From a virus: a DNA stretch of 64,000 bases. Positions 38,147-46,968 of the stretch are shown one piece after another (positions within the stretch are counted from its first letter, which is position 1; each line of letters opens with the position of its first letter). Both the position numbers and the translations under genes were made by a program. The notes under the pieces are model-generated. The model ran no database searches. It saw only the letters and a program-made list of their open reading frames with translations, and was not told the DNA's origin. The stretch is taken from the IMG/VR virus record IMGVR_UViG_3300044833_000114, positions 29,932 through 93,931 of that record. One strand, written 5' to 3'.

Positions 38147-38509
38147 AGGATGGAATTAGGTTTTAATTAGGATGTAATTCAATTTCATCCTAAGATTTGG
38201 GGGTCCGGCGAATTACATCCTTTTCATCCTAAACCGTTTTTAGGGGAAAAATCTAGTCTATCTTGTTGAAAACAAATGACTTGGAATTACATCCTTTTCA
38301 TCCTTGTGTGTCGGTGAACGTTTGAATTACATCCTAATTACATCCTGAACTTTTTAGGTTGTAATTCAGAACCTATACTACAGAAAACAAAGGATATAAA
38401 GTCGCAAAAGTATTTCAACCTTTTCATCCTAGACCCTGTGTGTGTGTGTGTGTGTGTGTGTGAATCACGAACTTACGTTCTTCTTCACACACAGGCTAGG
38501 ATGGAATTC
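38147..38509. repeat. AGGATGNAATT iteron cluster, origin candidate
   Basis: The word AGGATG(T/G)AATT or its reverse (AATTACATCCT) appears repeatedly in both orientations: 38147-38157, 38169-38180, 38210-38221, 38284-38295, 38324-38335, 38335-38346 and 38498-38509. Several are followed by the half word TTTTCATCCT (e.g. 38221-38230, 38295-38304, 38421-38430). TTGTAATTC at 38359-38367 is a degenerate copy. Repeats of this kind next to replication genes usually bind an initiator protein. A (TG)13 tract lies inside. Confidence 0.75.
38437..38462. repeat. (TG)13 dinucleotide tract
   Basis: Twenty-six bases of pure TG repeat within the iteron cluster. Such tracts can form Z-DNA or act as unwinding elements and are rare in compact phage genomes. 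Confidence 0.95.
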
Positions 38510-39047
38510 AAATAACGGCAACTGGACGACTTTATAAGCCCCCAAAGGGGCACCCAGCGCCTCCCGTCCCGCCTCCCTCCCGTCAAGTTTTCCGCCACAA
38601 AAACCTGACACCTTTCACTCTTTCCACCCCGTTCACCGTTCCGTGAAACACCCTCTTTCAGTGAACGCCGCTGTCGCTCCGCTGTAACGAACCCTCGGAA
38701 CTTATGAACAACCTCCGAGGTCTCTGTCCGAAATGCGCAGTCTTCTTCGGACAAACCCCTTGCGGAGAATAGACCCCCAATCTCCGCAACGGATCTTAGT
38801 TGCCAAAAGCGACACATGCCACCAGTCGTCAGTATTACGAAGAGAGTCGGGTGGTAGAAGTCCACAGGCAAAGTCGCTACGGATTGCAATCCGGTGCGGC
38901 AGAGCAAATGGGCCGTTGACCCTACCGACCTCCGCTGAGAGGGCTGGAAGTCTTCTCGAGAAGCCAGGAGCCGCTGCAGCCCCGGTCCACGGACAAGCCA
39001 GCACCGGTTATCCCGTCCGGCCTTTTCAGATTCAAGGAGATCAAATC
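38510..39047. other. Non-coding stretch right of iterons
   Basis: No supportable gene. A C-rich run (38555-38600) is followed by mixed sequence. A - strand frame at 38485-38907 crosses it but has no ribosome-binding site and overlaps the iterons, so it was rejected. At 38815-38844 a short + strand segment encodes MPPVVSIT, echoing the end of the endonuclease VII gene (49660-49690). It could be a decayed gene end or leader. Confidence 0.55.
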
Positions 39048-39191
39048 ATGAGAACACTTGCGATTCTGCTTCTCCTCACCGCTGTCCCCACCAGCATCGG
39101 CGCCGACAACATCGCGCGGCGCTTCTTTCCCGGCTTTCAGACCTTGCCGCCAACTCCTCCGAGGAACATGGACCCCGTGATTTACGCATGA
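39048..39191 (+). CDS. Small secreted protein, first gene of rightward block
   Basis: The ATG at 39048 has AAGGAGATCAAATC. 47 residues with a signal peptide (RTLAILLLLTAVPTSIGA, cleavage likely after IGA) and a short Pro-rich mature part (FQTLPPTPPRN). Its stop overlaps the next start (ATGA). Role unknown; with 35152-35349 it makes two exported mini-proteins, one at the head of each block or near it. Confidence 0.55.
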   Translation: MRTLAILLLLTAVPTSIGADNIARRFFPGFQTLPPTPPRNMDPVIYA

Positions 39192-39469
39192 AGGAGCAGC
39201 CAGTGAAGAAAACACCACGAGCCAAGTTTATAGCGGAAGCGGGCGTCGACACGAAAAGACTCGCCGCATGCGTGTGGGACGCCATGCAACAAGCTTCGTC
39301 ACACGACCCCGATCACGCCGGGGAACTCGATCTCCTGGCCAACCTAATTCAGGCCGAGGCCAAGCTGCAGGAGAGACGGTTTAGAGACGTTTGCGCTCGT
39401 CTATCCGTTCTGGAACGCAACGCCAGCTTAGTGATCCGTCAATGGAATAAATCAGGTAGAAAATCATGA
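39188..39469 (+). CDS. Hypothetical helical protein (93 aa)
   Basis: A basic N-terminus then Ala/Glu/Leu helices (ELDLLANLIQAEAKLQERRFRDVCARLSVLERN). It overlaps neighbours by four bases. Not recognised. Confidence 0.6.
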   Translation: MKEQPVKKTPRAKFIAEAGVDTKRLAACVWDAMQQASSHDPDHAGELDLLANLIQAEAKLQERRFRDVCARLSVLERNASLVIRQWNKSGRKS

Positions 39470-39675
39470 AGATCAGTGACATCCCAACCGATCGTCTGCA
39501 GCAGGTAGCAGAAAATTTCGCGTCCTCGAAATTATCAATGACGGGGGTCTTCTTCGTGTACGACACAACCCAGTCGTCACGAGGAGAAGACGCCATAACG
39601 ACTTTCACCTTCACGAGAAACGAAATCCTCGAGGAGTTGGAGTCCCGACTCGACGTGCAAGAGAGCGGGTACTGA
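39466..39675 (+). CDS. Small hypothetical protein (69 aa)
   Basis: Helix, strand, helix composition (IPTDRLQQVAENFASSK, GVFFVYDTTQSS, TRNEILEELESRL). No motif known. Confidence 0.6.
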   Translation: MKISDIPTDRLQQVAENFASSKLSMTGVFFVYDTTQSSRGEDAITTFTFTRNEILEELESRLDVQESGY

Positions 39676-39676
39676 C

Positions 39677-40006
39677 GTGAACGCCATTCACATCAGAGAT
39701 CCACGCAAAGACAAAGTTCGCGCCGCCATACAGTCGCTCGCCGGCCGGAATCACTACCCAGTCCAAGACGACAGGTTTGGCGGTCGGATAGACAAGAAGT
39801 TCCGCGGATTGATCGACGAACAATCGTTTCTCGATCTGATCGAAGGCGAATCCATTATGGATATCTGGTGCTACCTACAGTCAGATGGCACCAAGCTTTA
39901 CGAGCTCGTTTCCACCGGACTCCTTCTTCGTAAGACCGAATTCGTGCGTGGACTGTTCATCTTCACAGGTCCTCGCGATCTGACTGACCTGGATTTTCGT
40001 CCATGA
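39677..40006 (+). CDS. Hypothetical protein (109 aa), GTG start
   Basis: GTG start one base after the previous stop. Beta-rich with FGGRIDKKFRGLIDEQSFLDLI and IMDIWCYLQSDGTKLYELVSTG. No family recognised. Confidence 0.55.
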   Translation: MNAIHIRDPRKDKVRAAIQSLAGRNHYPVQDDRFGGRIDKKFRGLIDEQSFLDLIEGESIMDIWCYLQSDGTKLYELVSTGLLLRKTEFVRGLFIFTGPRDLTDLDFRP

Positions 40007-40032
40007 TTTTAAAGAACTAAAAGGAGATTGAG

Positions 40033-40362
40033 ATGTCAAATAAATTAGTAGCAGCAAAAACGGAACGGTGGTGCGCAGTCTGTGGAAACGTGTCTAAGTT
40101 CGCCGGCAGCGTGAACCAGGTGCAGATCACAGACAAAATGGTCAAGCACTACGAGACCGCGCACTCTGATCGCATGTCCAAGTGCTTCGACGAGTACGGC
40201 CGCACCTGGAACGAGCAGTACGACGCAGCTCTCAAGGGCCTGTGGAACTGCAAAGGACAGGTCGACAAACTCACTGCCGAACTCAAGTCCGTCACGGATA
40301 CCCGCAACTCTCTGGCTGCGCGACTGAACGCCATCATCATGATCCTCGAGCGGAAAGATTAA
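40033..40362 (+). CDS. Zinc-finger plus coiled-coil protein (109 aa)
   Basis: It has AAAAGGAGATTGAG upstream. CAVC near residue 14 and H...H near 39-44 make a C2H2-like finger; residues about 75-105 form a coiled coil (QVDKLTAELKSVTDTRNSL). Possible DNA-binding adaptor; unproven. Confidence 0.6.
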   Translation: MSNKLVAAKTERWCAVCGNVSKFAGSVNQVQITDKMVKHYETAHSDRMSKCFDEYGRTWNEQYDAALKGLWNCKGQVDKLTAELKSVTDTRNSLAARLNAIIMILERKD

Positions 40363-40371
40363 GGAGAGACC

Positions 40372-40593
40372 ATGTATTACGTTTGTGAGTGCGGTGAAGA
40401 GTTTGATGCAGAGCGGACCGGAGCGCGCGAGCACATGCTCGAGCAGCACCTGGACCTGATCGAAACCAGGTTCGATGATTTCCTATCCGACGTAATCGAC
40501 GATGATATCGACGTCTCGGATGCAGAGATCTACGAAGAAGCAATCGACGATGTACTCGACGACTTGCTCGACGAGTTCGAAGACGGAAACTAA
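40372..40593 (+). CDS. Acidic protein with zinc finger (73 aa)
   Basis: CECG and HMLEQH in the first 25 residues form a C2H2-like site; the rest is extremely acidic (DDDIDVSDAEIYEEAIDDVL). It may mimic DNA or sequester basic proteins. Its TAA shares a base with the next ATG (TAATG). Confidence 0.6.
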   Translation: MYYVCECGEEFDAERTGAREHMLEQHLDLIETRFDDFLSDVIDDDIDVSDAEIYEEAIDDVLDDLLDEFEDGN

Positions 40594-40952
40594 TGGAAAC
40601 CAGACTAACTAACGCCTGGTTGCAACGTCAGTTCAACCACTTCAATAGTGTCTACTTCGGTGGTCGGATCCACCCCTCAGTTAACGTCGTGTTCGGGAAC
40701 ACGCAGAAAGAAGGCTCCAATGGCCTTTATAACTACGCAACTCGAACAATCACTATCGACGATCAACAACGAAAACTGGGAAACGCTCGCCACATAAAGA
40801 CGGATCTTTTGCACGAAATGGTCCACGCCGACTTGGACATAAACGACGGGTACGTAGGAGACCAGATGGAGAAGGATTCATCTCACGGCGCTCGGTTTCA
40901 GGGGGAGATCTGCCGGCTGTGGAGGATCGGCGCATACGACGGATTGTTGTAA
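40593..40952 (+). CDS. SprT-like zinc metalloprotease
   Basis: A 119-residue SprT-family core: FNHFNSVYFGGRI at the start, GLYNYATRTITID, then HEMVH (residues 74-78) with a later HGARF supplying the third His. SprT/Spartan enzymes degrade proteins crosslinked to DNA, and phages carry small versions, possibly to clear DNA-bound proteins. A second, membrane-anchored member is at 47123. Confidence 0.85.
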   Translation: METRLTNAWLQRQFNHFNSVYFGGRIHPSVNVVFGNTQKEGSNGLYNYATRTITIDDQQRKLGNARHIKTDLLHEMVHADLDINDGYVGDQMEKDSSHGARFQGEICRLWRIGAYDGLL

Positions 40953-40986
40953 CGAGTTTGAAGACGGGAACTAAAGGAGATCGAAG

Positions 40987-41238
40987 ATGAGCGAAACGAC
41001 AGACGCAATAAACGCAGCAGAAGCGGCGTTGGAACAAGCGAAGCAGGCACTCGAAGCACAGACGGCAGTCCAAGCGGCATCTGGGGTTTCTGAACAACTT
41101 ACAGGAGCACTGCAAGCGAACAACAGCACGCCTTCGACTGCGGTGACGCGTGAAGAGTTCGACGCAATCCGAGCAGAGCTGAACAGCTTGAACGGTCGCA
41201 TCGCAGACTTCAACAATCGTTCCGGTCAGCGCATATAA
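40987..41238 (+). CDS. Coiled-coil protein (83 aa)
   Basis: It has AAAGGAGATCGAAG upstream. Residues 8-40 are an Ala/Glu/Gln helix (AAEAALEQAKQALEAQ); residues 55-80 a second helix. No hydrophobic segment. Unknown role. Confidence 0.6.
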   Translation: MSETTDAINAAEAALEQAKQALEAQTAVQAASGVSEQLTGALQANNSTPSTAVTREEFDAIRAELNSLNGRIADFNNRSGQRI

Positions 41239-41243
41239 GAACC

Positions 41244-41705
41244 ATGCTCTGTACTTATGCCGGTTGCGGTCGTCAATCTTTAGTAAAAGGGATGTGCCAA
41301 AAGCACTATCAGAAGAAATACGAGAAGGAAAACCCCGATTACGTAGAGAAGAAGAAAGCAGCAACCCGAGCGTGGTACCGGCGTAATCCCTCGAAAACGT
41401 CAGCACACCGCATGAGTCCCAAAGCTAGGTTCGCCAATTTTAGAAAATGTGCGCAAAACAGAAAACTAGAAGTAACAGTTTCGTTCGATGAGTTTTGCTC
41501 TCTGATAATCCTTCCTTGCTTCTACTGCGGAGGGTCTTTGCCTCCCCAAGGGAGCGGCATCGACAGAATAAATTCTGACACAGGCTACGTGAACGGAAAC
41601 GTCAGACCGTGCTGCGGCTCCTGTAACACCGCCAAGAATACTATGACTGAGAATCAATTCAAGGAGTGGGTTCTTAAGGTATTCAACTATTGGGTGAGCC
41701 ATTGA
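41244..41705 (+). CDS. HNH endonuclease 1 (homing-type)
   Basis: N-terminal Cys/His knuckle (CTYAGCGRQSLVKGMCQKHY) and a C-terminal HNH-like domain: CFYCGG, then GIDRINSDTGYVNGNVRPCCGSCNTAKN. This is the layout of phage homing endonucleases of the recombination endonuclease/HNH group, which cut DNA lacking the gene. It stands between small genes and the first glycosyltransferase and shares only a short overlap with the next gene, as expected of an inserted gene. Confidence 0.85.
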   Translation: MLCTYAGCGRQSLVKGMCQKHYQKKYEKENPDYVEKKKAATRAWYRRNPSKTSAHRMSPKARFANFRKCAQNRKLEVTVSFDEFCSLIILPCFYCGGSLPPQGSGIDRINSDTGYVNGNVRPCCGSCNTAKNTMTENQFKEWVLKVFNYWVSH

Positions 41706-42643
41706 GATTCAACATCTGCACCAAACTGGACAACGGCGCGGGACTTGAAGCGGACTACCGTCTGCTCAAGTCCCTGCTGGAGTCTTGGGGCCACGTAGTC
41801 GAAGGAGTGAACCACTTCTACCCGTACCAAGCGTCCGAAGCGGATGTGAATATCTTTCTTGAGCTGATCGCCGAGCCTGTCATTGGGAGGGCGAAGCAAT
41901 CCTGGTTCATCCCGAACCCCGAGTGGTACAGCCTCTGTCACGACGCGCTGCTTACGCGGCTGGATAAGGTGCTCTGCAAGACGCGCGAAGCCTTCAACAC
42001 ATTCTCGCGGAAGGTCGGCGCGAATAGGTGCGTGCACATCGGATTCGAATCCAAAGATTTGTATGACCCGTCGGTCGAACGCCAGCGCAAGTTCCTCCAC
42101 GTAGCCGGCAAAAGCAGCTACAAGAACAGCGAAGCCGTCGCGTATGCATTCGCGAAATTCTTCTCATCGCCGTGGGACAAGGACGACTTCCGAGAACTGG
42201 TCTACGTCGGCGAAAACCAAAATCTCATGAACATCGCGCGCGACCACAAGAACGTCACGTACATCAAGCACGCCGGCGAAGATGAGCTGAAGCGCCTGAT
42301 GAACGAGTGCCTGTTCCACATCATGCCGAGCAAATCCGAAGGCTGGGGTCACGTCATTCACGAAGGTCTGGGATGCGGCGCCGTAATGATCACGACGGAT
42401 TTTCCTCCGATGAACGAGTTCACTGGGGCATCCGTATTCATCCCGTCGCAGAAGAATGAGCCGTGTTGCCTCGGTCACAACGCCTGGGTGGGGGCTTTCG
42501 ACGTCAGAGACTCCATCGAGAAAGCGTGGAAGATGACGCCAGCTGAGATCTTCGCAGCGCAGAAGAAAGCTCAACGTTATTTTTACCAGCAGCGTCAAGA
42601 GTTTCGAGATCGACTTAAACAGGTTGTAGACGGAGCTCTCTAG
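41702..42643 (+). CDS. Glycosyltransferase, GT4-like (GT-B fold)
   Basis: TTG at 41702 overlapping the HNH stop (TTGA) is the most likely start; a TTG at 41690 also fits. About 313 residues. The C-terminal half has MPSKSEGWGHVIHEGLGCGAVMITTD, the E-x7-E donor-binding motif of GT4 enzymes. The N-terminal domain binds the acceptor. It would transfer a sugar from a nucleotide donor. First gene of a sugar-transfer and methylation locus; the acceptor is unknown. Confidence 0.8.
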   Translation: MRFNICTKLDNGAGLEADYRLLKSLLESWGHVVEGVNHFYPYQASEADVNIFLELIAEPVIGRAKQSWFIPNPEWYSLCHDALLTRLDKVLCKTREAFNTFSRKVGANRCVHIGFESKDLYDPSVERQRKFLHVAGKSSYKNSEAVAYAFAKFFSSPWDKDDFRELVYVGENQNLMNIARDHKNVTYIKHAGEDELKRLMNECLFHIMPSKSEGWGHVIHEGLGCGAVMITTDFPPMNEFTGASVFIPSQKNEPCCLGHNAWVGAFDVRDSIEKAWKMTPAEIFAAQKKAQRYFYQQRQEFRDRLKQVVDGAL

Positions 42644-43278
42644 TGGAAGACATCGAAAAACTCGTACTACCCTACACCGGTGTTTCTCCGACGCGCGTGC
42701 ACGCCCTTCGCCTTTTAGCAGAACAGATCGAAGCGAAAGGGATTCTGGGGGACGTCGTCGAATGCGGAGTATGGAACGGCGGCACCGCCGCTTTGTTGGC
42801 TGCAACGGCTACCAGGTCCCCGCAGAAAAGGACCGTGTGGTTGCTGGATTCGTTTGAAGGCTTTCCGGCTTCTACGGAGAAGGACGGCGTGAGTCTTCGC
42901 GACAATCTTGTGGCCAAGGACTTCACCGGCAAGATTGTCGGCAACGTTCAAAAAGTAGAGGAAGTTCTTAGGCTGGTTGGCGCAGACATGGGTCAAGTGA
43001 AGATCCTACCCGGCTGGTTCAAAGACACTTTGCTGTCCGTCACCTCTGAGAAAATCGCGCTCTTGAATATTGATGCCGACTGGTACGCGTCCGTGAAGGA
43101 AGTTCTCGAGGCCCTTTACGACCGCGTGGTTCCCGGCGGTTTCGTTTCATTCGACGACTATGGCTTCTGGCCAGGATGTCGCGCCGCGGTTGATGAATTC
43201 GTAGCAGCAAGAAAACTGAACTTCGTGATGCACGACGTCGATCAGGATATGCGTTGGTTTTGCAAGGAGAGGTCATGA
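42643..43278 (+). CDS. TylF/MycF-type methyltransferase 1
   Basis: A 211-residue protein, GTG start sharing a base with the upstream stop. SAM site VVECGVWNGGTAALL, the family LDSFEGFP, and the metal-binding end IDADWYASVKEVLEALYD ... FDDYGFWPGC. TylF/MycF enzymes methylate sugar hydroxyls with Mg. Position after a GT suggests methylation of a transferred sugar. Confidence 0.88.
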   Translation: MEDIEKLVLPYTGVSPTRVHALRLLAEQIEAKGILGDVVECGVWNGGTAALLAATATRSPQKRTVWLLDSFEGFPASTEKDGVSLRDNLVAKDFTGKIVGNVQKVEEVLRLVGADMGQVKILPGWFKDTLLSVTSEKIALLNIDADWYASVKEVLEALYDRVVPGGFVSFDDYGFWPGCRAAVDEFVAARKLNFVMHDVDQDMRWFCKERS

Positions 43279-43835
43279 CCGTCGAATCTAGATCAGGCCT
43301 GGGCTCGTACTTGATAGAGACAGTAGCCATCCGAGAACAACTTCCGGTTCTGGTTCGAGAACTGGGTGTTCGTACCTTCCTCGACGCTCCGTGCGGCGAC
43401 CTCAACTGGATGAAGCAAACCAACCTCGAGGTTGAAAAATACATCGGTATAGATCTCCTTACAGACGACAACTGGTGGTCTTACGCCAGTCTGAAACGTG
43501 AGTTCCTGGTCGGGAACATCTTGTACTTCTACCTGCCCCGCGTCGATATGATTTTCTGCCGCGACTGCCTGGTGCATCTCTCGAACGCGTCGGCGATCAA
43601 GGCCTTAGAAAATTTTAAGCGAAGCGGCTCGAAATATTTGGTAGCCACTACCTACCCCAACGTCCGCACGAATAGTGATCTAGACGGCGACATGGTTGGT
43701 TGGAGGAAAGTGAATTTGGAACTGCCACCCTTCAATCTCGGAAATCCTCTGCGAATCATTACCGAAGCCGGCCCACGGTGCGAACCCGGACAAGACGATT
43801 TCGGAAAAGTGCTCGGCGTTTGGTCTTTGCAATGA
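43275..43835 (+). CDS. SAM-dependent methyltransferase, class I
   Basis: The ATG at 43275 has CAAGGAGAGGTC and overlaps the upstream stop. 186 residues with motif I TFLDAPCGDLNWM, an acidic YIGIDLLTDD and MIFCRDCLVHLS. It resembles small sugar or glycan methyltransferases. Substrate unknown; the neighbouring genes suggest a glycan. Confidence 0.8.
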   Translation: MTVESRSGLGSYLIETVAIREQLPVLVRELGVRTFLDAPCGDLNWMKQTNLEVEKYIGIDLLTDDNWWSYASLKREFLVGNILYFYLPRVDMIFCRDCLVHLSNASAIKALENFKRSGSKYLVATTYPNVRTNSDLDGDMVGWRKVNLELPPFNLGNPLRIITEAGPRCEPGQDDFGKVLGVWSLQ

Positions 43836-44548
43836 GAGACACGATGCAAAGCATGTGGGTGGGGGATCGACTGTCGTCGATGGAGCAGTTGTGCATCAAG
43901 TCGTTCCTCGACAACGGTCATCCGTTCCATCTGTACACGTACGGCGCCGTCGCAAACGTCCCCGAAGGTGCGACGGTCCTGGACGCCAACACCATACTGC
44001 CGGCATCAAGCATTTTCAAGACCTCCGGCGGCTTCGGCGACGGATCCTACGCCGGTTTCGCAGACCTATTTCGTTTCAAGCTTCTGATGGAAAAAGGCTC
44101 TTGGTGGGTGGACACGGATGTGATCTGCCTAAAACCTTTTGAGTTCGCAGGCGCTTTTGTTTTGACAGGCGCACCTCCCATCTACACCAACGCGATCATG
44201 AGGGTTCCGACGAATAGTATTTTCGCGTCCTGGCTGTATACAGAAGCCGAGCGCCGTCGATCCGTGGGAATGGCATGGGGGACGATAGGAACAAGGTTGA
44301 TCACCGAAGCGATCGCCACATTCGGGATGCAGGGGTACCTGTACCCGCACGAACTTTTCTATCCGATAGACGACCACATGCTGATTGCCTCAGGTCGATC
44401 ACAAGAAATTGATCAGCTGTGCGAAGGATCAGTTGGGATCCACTGCTACAACGAGTTGTGGCGACAATCCGGCCGAGACAAAGACGGCAACTACCCAGCT
44501 GACTGCTTGTATGAAAGGCTGCTGCGGAAATTTGGAATAAGGAATTAA
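43832..44548 (+). CDS. Glycosyltransferase, GT32-like, copy 1
   Basis: The ATG at 43832 overlaps the previous stop, which rules out the longer upstream frame. 238 residues. The start SMWVGDRLSSMEQLCIKSFLDNGHPFHLYTY and the DxD region GSWWVDTDVICLKPF are typical of GT32 (OCH1-like/capsular) enzymes that use a metal and a nucleotide sugar. It is paralogous to 46258-46968. Confidence 0.85.
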   Translation: MRDTMQSMWVGDRLSSMEQLCIKSFLDNGHPFHLYTYGAVANVPEGATVLDANTILPASSIFKTSGGFGDGSYAGFADLFRFKLLMEKGSWWVDTDVICLKPFEFAGAFVLTGAPPIYTNAIMRVPTNSIFASWLYTEAERRRSVGMAWGTIGTRLITEAIATFGMQGYLYPHELFYPIDDHMLIASGRSQEIDQLCEGSVGIHCYNELWRQSGRDKDGNYPADCLYERLLRKFGIRN

Positions 44549-44558
44549 GGAGACAGCG

Positions 44559-45164
44559 ATGGACTTCGAGCAGATCTTTCAACTAATTAGCAAAGACGAA
44601 CGCGTGCTGCTAAGCCGAGATCGGGCCCGGTGCCTCTACGACTGCGCACAAGATGCGCTGCGAGTCGACGGCGAGTATTGGGAGACCGGAGTGTTTCAGG
44701 GCGGCAGCGCACGTCTGCTGGCGGAAGTGCTACGTGGTAGGGATCGCACGTTGAGACTGTTCGACACCTTCGAAGGGTTCAAAGGTCTGACTCAGGAAGA
44801 TGGAGACTTCGGTCACGTCGGCTGGTTCTCCAACACATCCCTGGGGATGGTGAAGCAATTCGTGGACGCAGACTTCGCGCTCTACTACCCAGGCCTCGTG
44901 CCAGAGACTTTCGCCGGCCTCGAAAATTCGAAGATCGCATTCGCCCACCTGGACACGGATCTGTACGAACCCATCAAGGCTGCATTGGATTTTGTTCTTC
45001 CACGCCTGACACCTAACGGAATCATCGTTGTCGACGACTACGGGGACTCGAACTGGCCCGGTGTCAGGGCAGCTGTGATTGAGTCATTCGACCCAAAGAA
45101 GTTTCCCCTGAATCTGTACGTACGCAAGTATGGCGAGCACGATTGCCAAGCGGTGATTCGGTGA
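44559..45164 (+). CDS. TylF/MycF-type methyltransferase 2
   Basis: 201 residues, AAGGAGACAGCG upstream. YWETGVFQGGSARLL, LFDTFEGFKG, LDTDLYEPIKAALDFVLP and VVDDYGDSNWPG match the TylF family and keep the Mg-binding Asp residues. Paralogue of 42643-43278, suggesting two methylation steps. Confidence 0.88.
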   Translation: MDFEQIFQLISKDERVLLSRDRARCLYDCAQDALRVDGEYWETGVFQGGSARLLAEVLRGRDRTLRLFDTFEGFKGLTQEDGDFGHVGWFSNTSLGMVKQFVDADFALYYPGLVPETFAGLENSKIAFAHLDTDLYEPIKAALDFVLPRLTPNGIIVVDDYGDSNWPGVRAAVIESFDPKKFPLNLYVRKYGEHDCQAVIR

Positions 45165-45859
45165 GCGGGAAAGTCAGCATCATCATTCCCGTCTTCAACG
45201 GTCAACGATTCATCCACGATGCAATCGAGTCTGCGTTGGGTCAGACGTACAAGAACAAAGAAGTGATCGTGGTCGACGATGGTTCCACGGACATAACCTG
45301 GAACATCGTCCGCAGCTATCGGTTCCGCGCAATGGGCATCTGGCAGAAAAATTCTGGCGCATCCGCGGCCCGAAACAACGGGATCGCAAACTCTAGTGGA
45401 GAGTTCATTCTACCTCTCGATGCGGACGATCGGATCGATCCGCTGTACCTGGAGAAGACGGTTCCTTTGATGTCGGACTCTGCGGTTGGTGTCGTCACCA
45501 CGCAGTACCAGTGTTTTGAAAACGATGATCGCACGTTCCGTCCAGTTAATCCAACGCTCACCCTGGAGACGGCAGACAACGTCATTCCGGTCTGCTCTCT
45601 GATACGCCGTAGCGCATTCGATCAAACCCCTGGCTACACGAGTCGCTTTGTTGACGTCAACGGCGTCGGGGCGATCGGCTACGAAGATTGGAACCTGTGG
45701 CTCGACATCCTCAAGCGTGGGTGGAAGGTTGCCGTTGTGGACGAACCACTTTTTCATTATCGCGTGAAGGTTGCTCCAACGTGGAAGAAAGAACCGTCCG
45801 ATGAATCGTTGCGGCAAATCATTCGAAGCCTGCACCCAGAGTTGTACGGGAGAACGTAG
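45161..45859 (+). CDS. Glycosyltransferase family 2
   Basis: GTG at 45161 overlaps the upstream stop (GTGA). 232 residues of GT-A fold: VSIIIPVFNGQRFIHDAIESALGQTY, EVIVVDDGS, ASAARNNGI and the metal-binding DADDR. A late EDWNLWLDIL is the typical catalytic ED motif. It would add a sugar with inversion; the acceptor is unknown. Confidence 0.92.
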   Translation: MSGKVSIIIPVFNGQRFIHDAIESALGQTYKNKEVIVVDDGSTDITWNIVRSYRFRAMGIWQKNSGASAARNNGIANSSGEFILPLDADDRIDPLYLEKTVPLMSDSAVGVVTTQYQCFENDDRTFRPVNPTLTLETADNVIPVCSLIRRSAFDQTPGYTSRFVDVNGVGAIGYEDWNLWLDILKRGWKVAVVDEPLFHYRVKVAPTWKKEPSDESLRQIIRSLHPELYGRT

Positions 45860-46261
45860 ATGGGAGATACCATTCAAAACCTTTGCGGATGCGGGTGCGG
45901 AGTTCGTGTTGCACGAACGTTTAAACGCGGACACGGCGCCCGAGTCGGTAGAGGGCCGAGGACCCACGGAAGAACACACACTCCTGAATACTCTTCTTGG
46001 GATGCGATGAAAAGTAGATGCAACAACCCTAACACGAAAGATTGGGATAGGTACGGAGGGCGTGGAATAAAGGTTTGTGAACGCTGGATGTTATTCGAGA
46101 ATTTTCTTCAAGACATGGGGCCAAGGCCTGAAGGAACAACTTTAGACCGCAAAGATAACGACGGAAATTATGAACCCGGAAACTGTAAATGGTCGACGGA
46201 CTCTGAACAGGCCAAGAACAGAGCGAATAGAGAACGAACGGTCGGAGGACAATTCGCATGA
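45860..46261 (+). CDS. HNH endonuclease 2 (homing-type)
   Basis: 133 residues. CGCGCGVRV at the start, then the phage homing pattern [41 protein letters not shown] and [21 protein letters not shown]. It lies exactly between two glycosyltransferases with an ATGA overlap downstream, consistent with insertion of a selfish gene into the locus. Confidence 0.85.
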   Translation: MGDTIQNLCGCGCGVRVARTFKRGHGARVGRGPRTHGRTHTPEYSSWDAMKSRCNNPNTKDWDRYGGRGIKVCERWMLFENFLQDMGPRPEGTTLDRKDNDGNYEPGNCKWSTDSEQAKNRANRERTVGGQFA

Positions 46262-46968
46262 GAGACACCATCAGTAGCTTGTGGGTCGGCAGCTCCCTGT
46301 CTCCGATGGAGAACATGTGCATCAAGTCCTTCCAGCGACAGGGGCATCCGTTCCGGCTGTACGTCTACAACCCAGTCGCGAATGTTCCCGCGGGAACCCT
46401 CGTCGCCGACGCGGAGCAGATCGTCCCAAAGTCTGACATCGCGCGTTTTCAAAATCTCGCAAATTTCTCGGACTACTTCCGGTACTCGATGCTGTTTCAG
46501 AACGGCGGTTATTGGGTAGACCTGGACAACTTCTGCCTGCGGCCGTACGACTTCCCCGAAGAGTACGTGTTCTCTTCGCAGCTAACATCCGACCGCGGAA
46601 TGGACGAAGGAAACGCCGGAGTGATTAAGGCTCCGAAAAATAGTCCAGTGATGCAGTACTGCCTGAACAAGATTGATCGCATGGATGTGTCGAGATCCGA
46701 GTGGGCTGCGATCGGCCCCATCATGTTGCGCGAAACTTATCAGCCGCTCCGCCTGGGCCACTACATGAAGCCTCACCACACGTTTTGTCCCCTGCACTAT
46801 TTTGAGGCACCGGCCAACGTTTTTAGTTTCGGTACATGGGACATTCAGTTCCCTTCCTCGACTTACTCAGTCCACCTGTGGAACGAAGAAGCTCGTCGTT
46901 CCGGCATCGACAAGTACGCCGCGCACCAGGGAAGTCTCTTCGAGAGGCTGAAGGAGACGGTGCAATGA
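46258..46968 (+). CDS. Glycosyltransferase, GT32-like, copy 2
   Basis: 236 residues, paralogue of 43832-44548. Shared start [20 protein letters not shown] and [18 protein letters not shown]; DxD region [16 protein letters not shown]. Differences in the acceptor half suggest a different sugar or linkage. Confidence 0.85.
   Translation: MRDTISSLWVGSSLSPMENMCIKSFQRQGHPFRLYVYNPVANVPAGTLVADAEQIVPKSDIARFQNLANFSDYFRYSMLFQNGGYWVDLDNFCLRPYDFPEEYVFSSQLTSDRGMDEGNAGVIKAPKNSPVMQYCLNKIDRMDVSRSEWAAIGPIMLRETYQPLRLGHYMKPHHTFCPLHYFEAPANVFSFGTWDIQFPSSTYSVHLWNEEARRSGIDKYAAHQGSLFERLKETVQ

Noticed and set aside
38485-38907. 140-residue - strand open frame in the control region
   Set aside because: No ribosome-binding site, overlaps the iterons, composition unlike neighbours.
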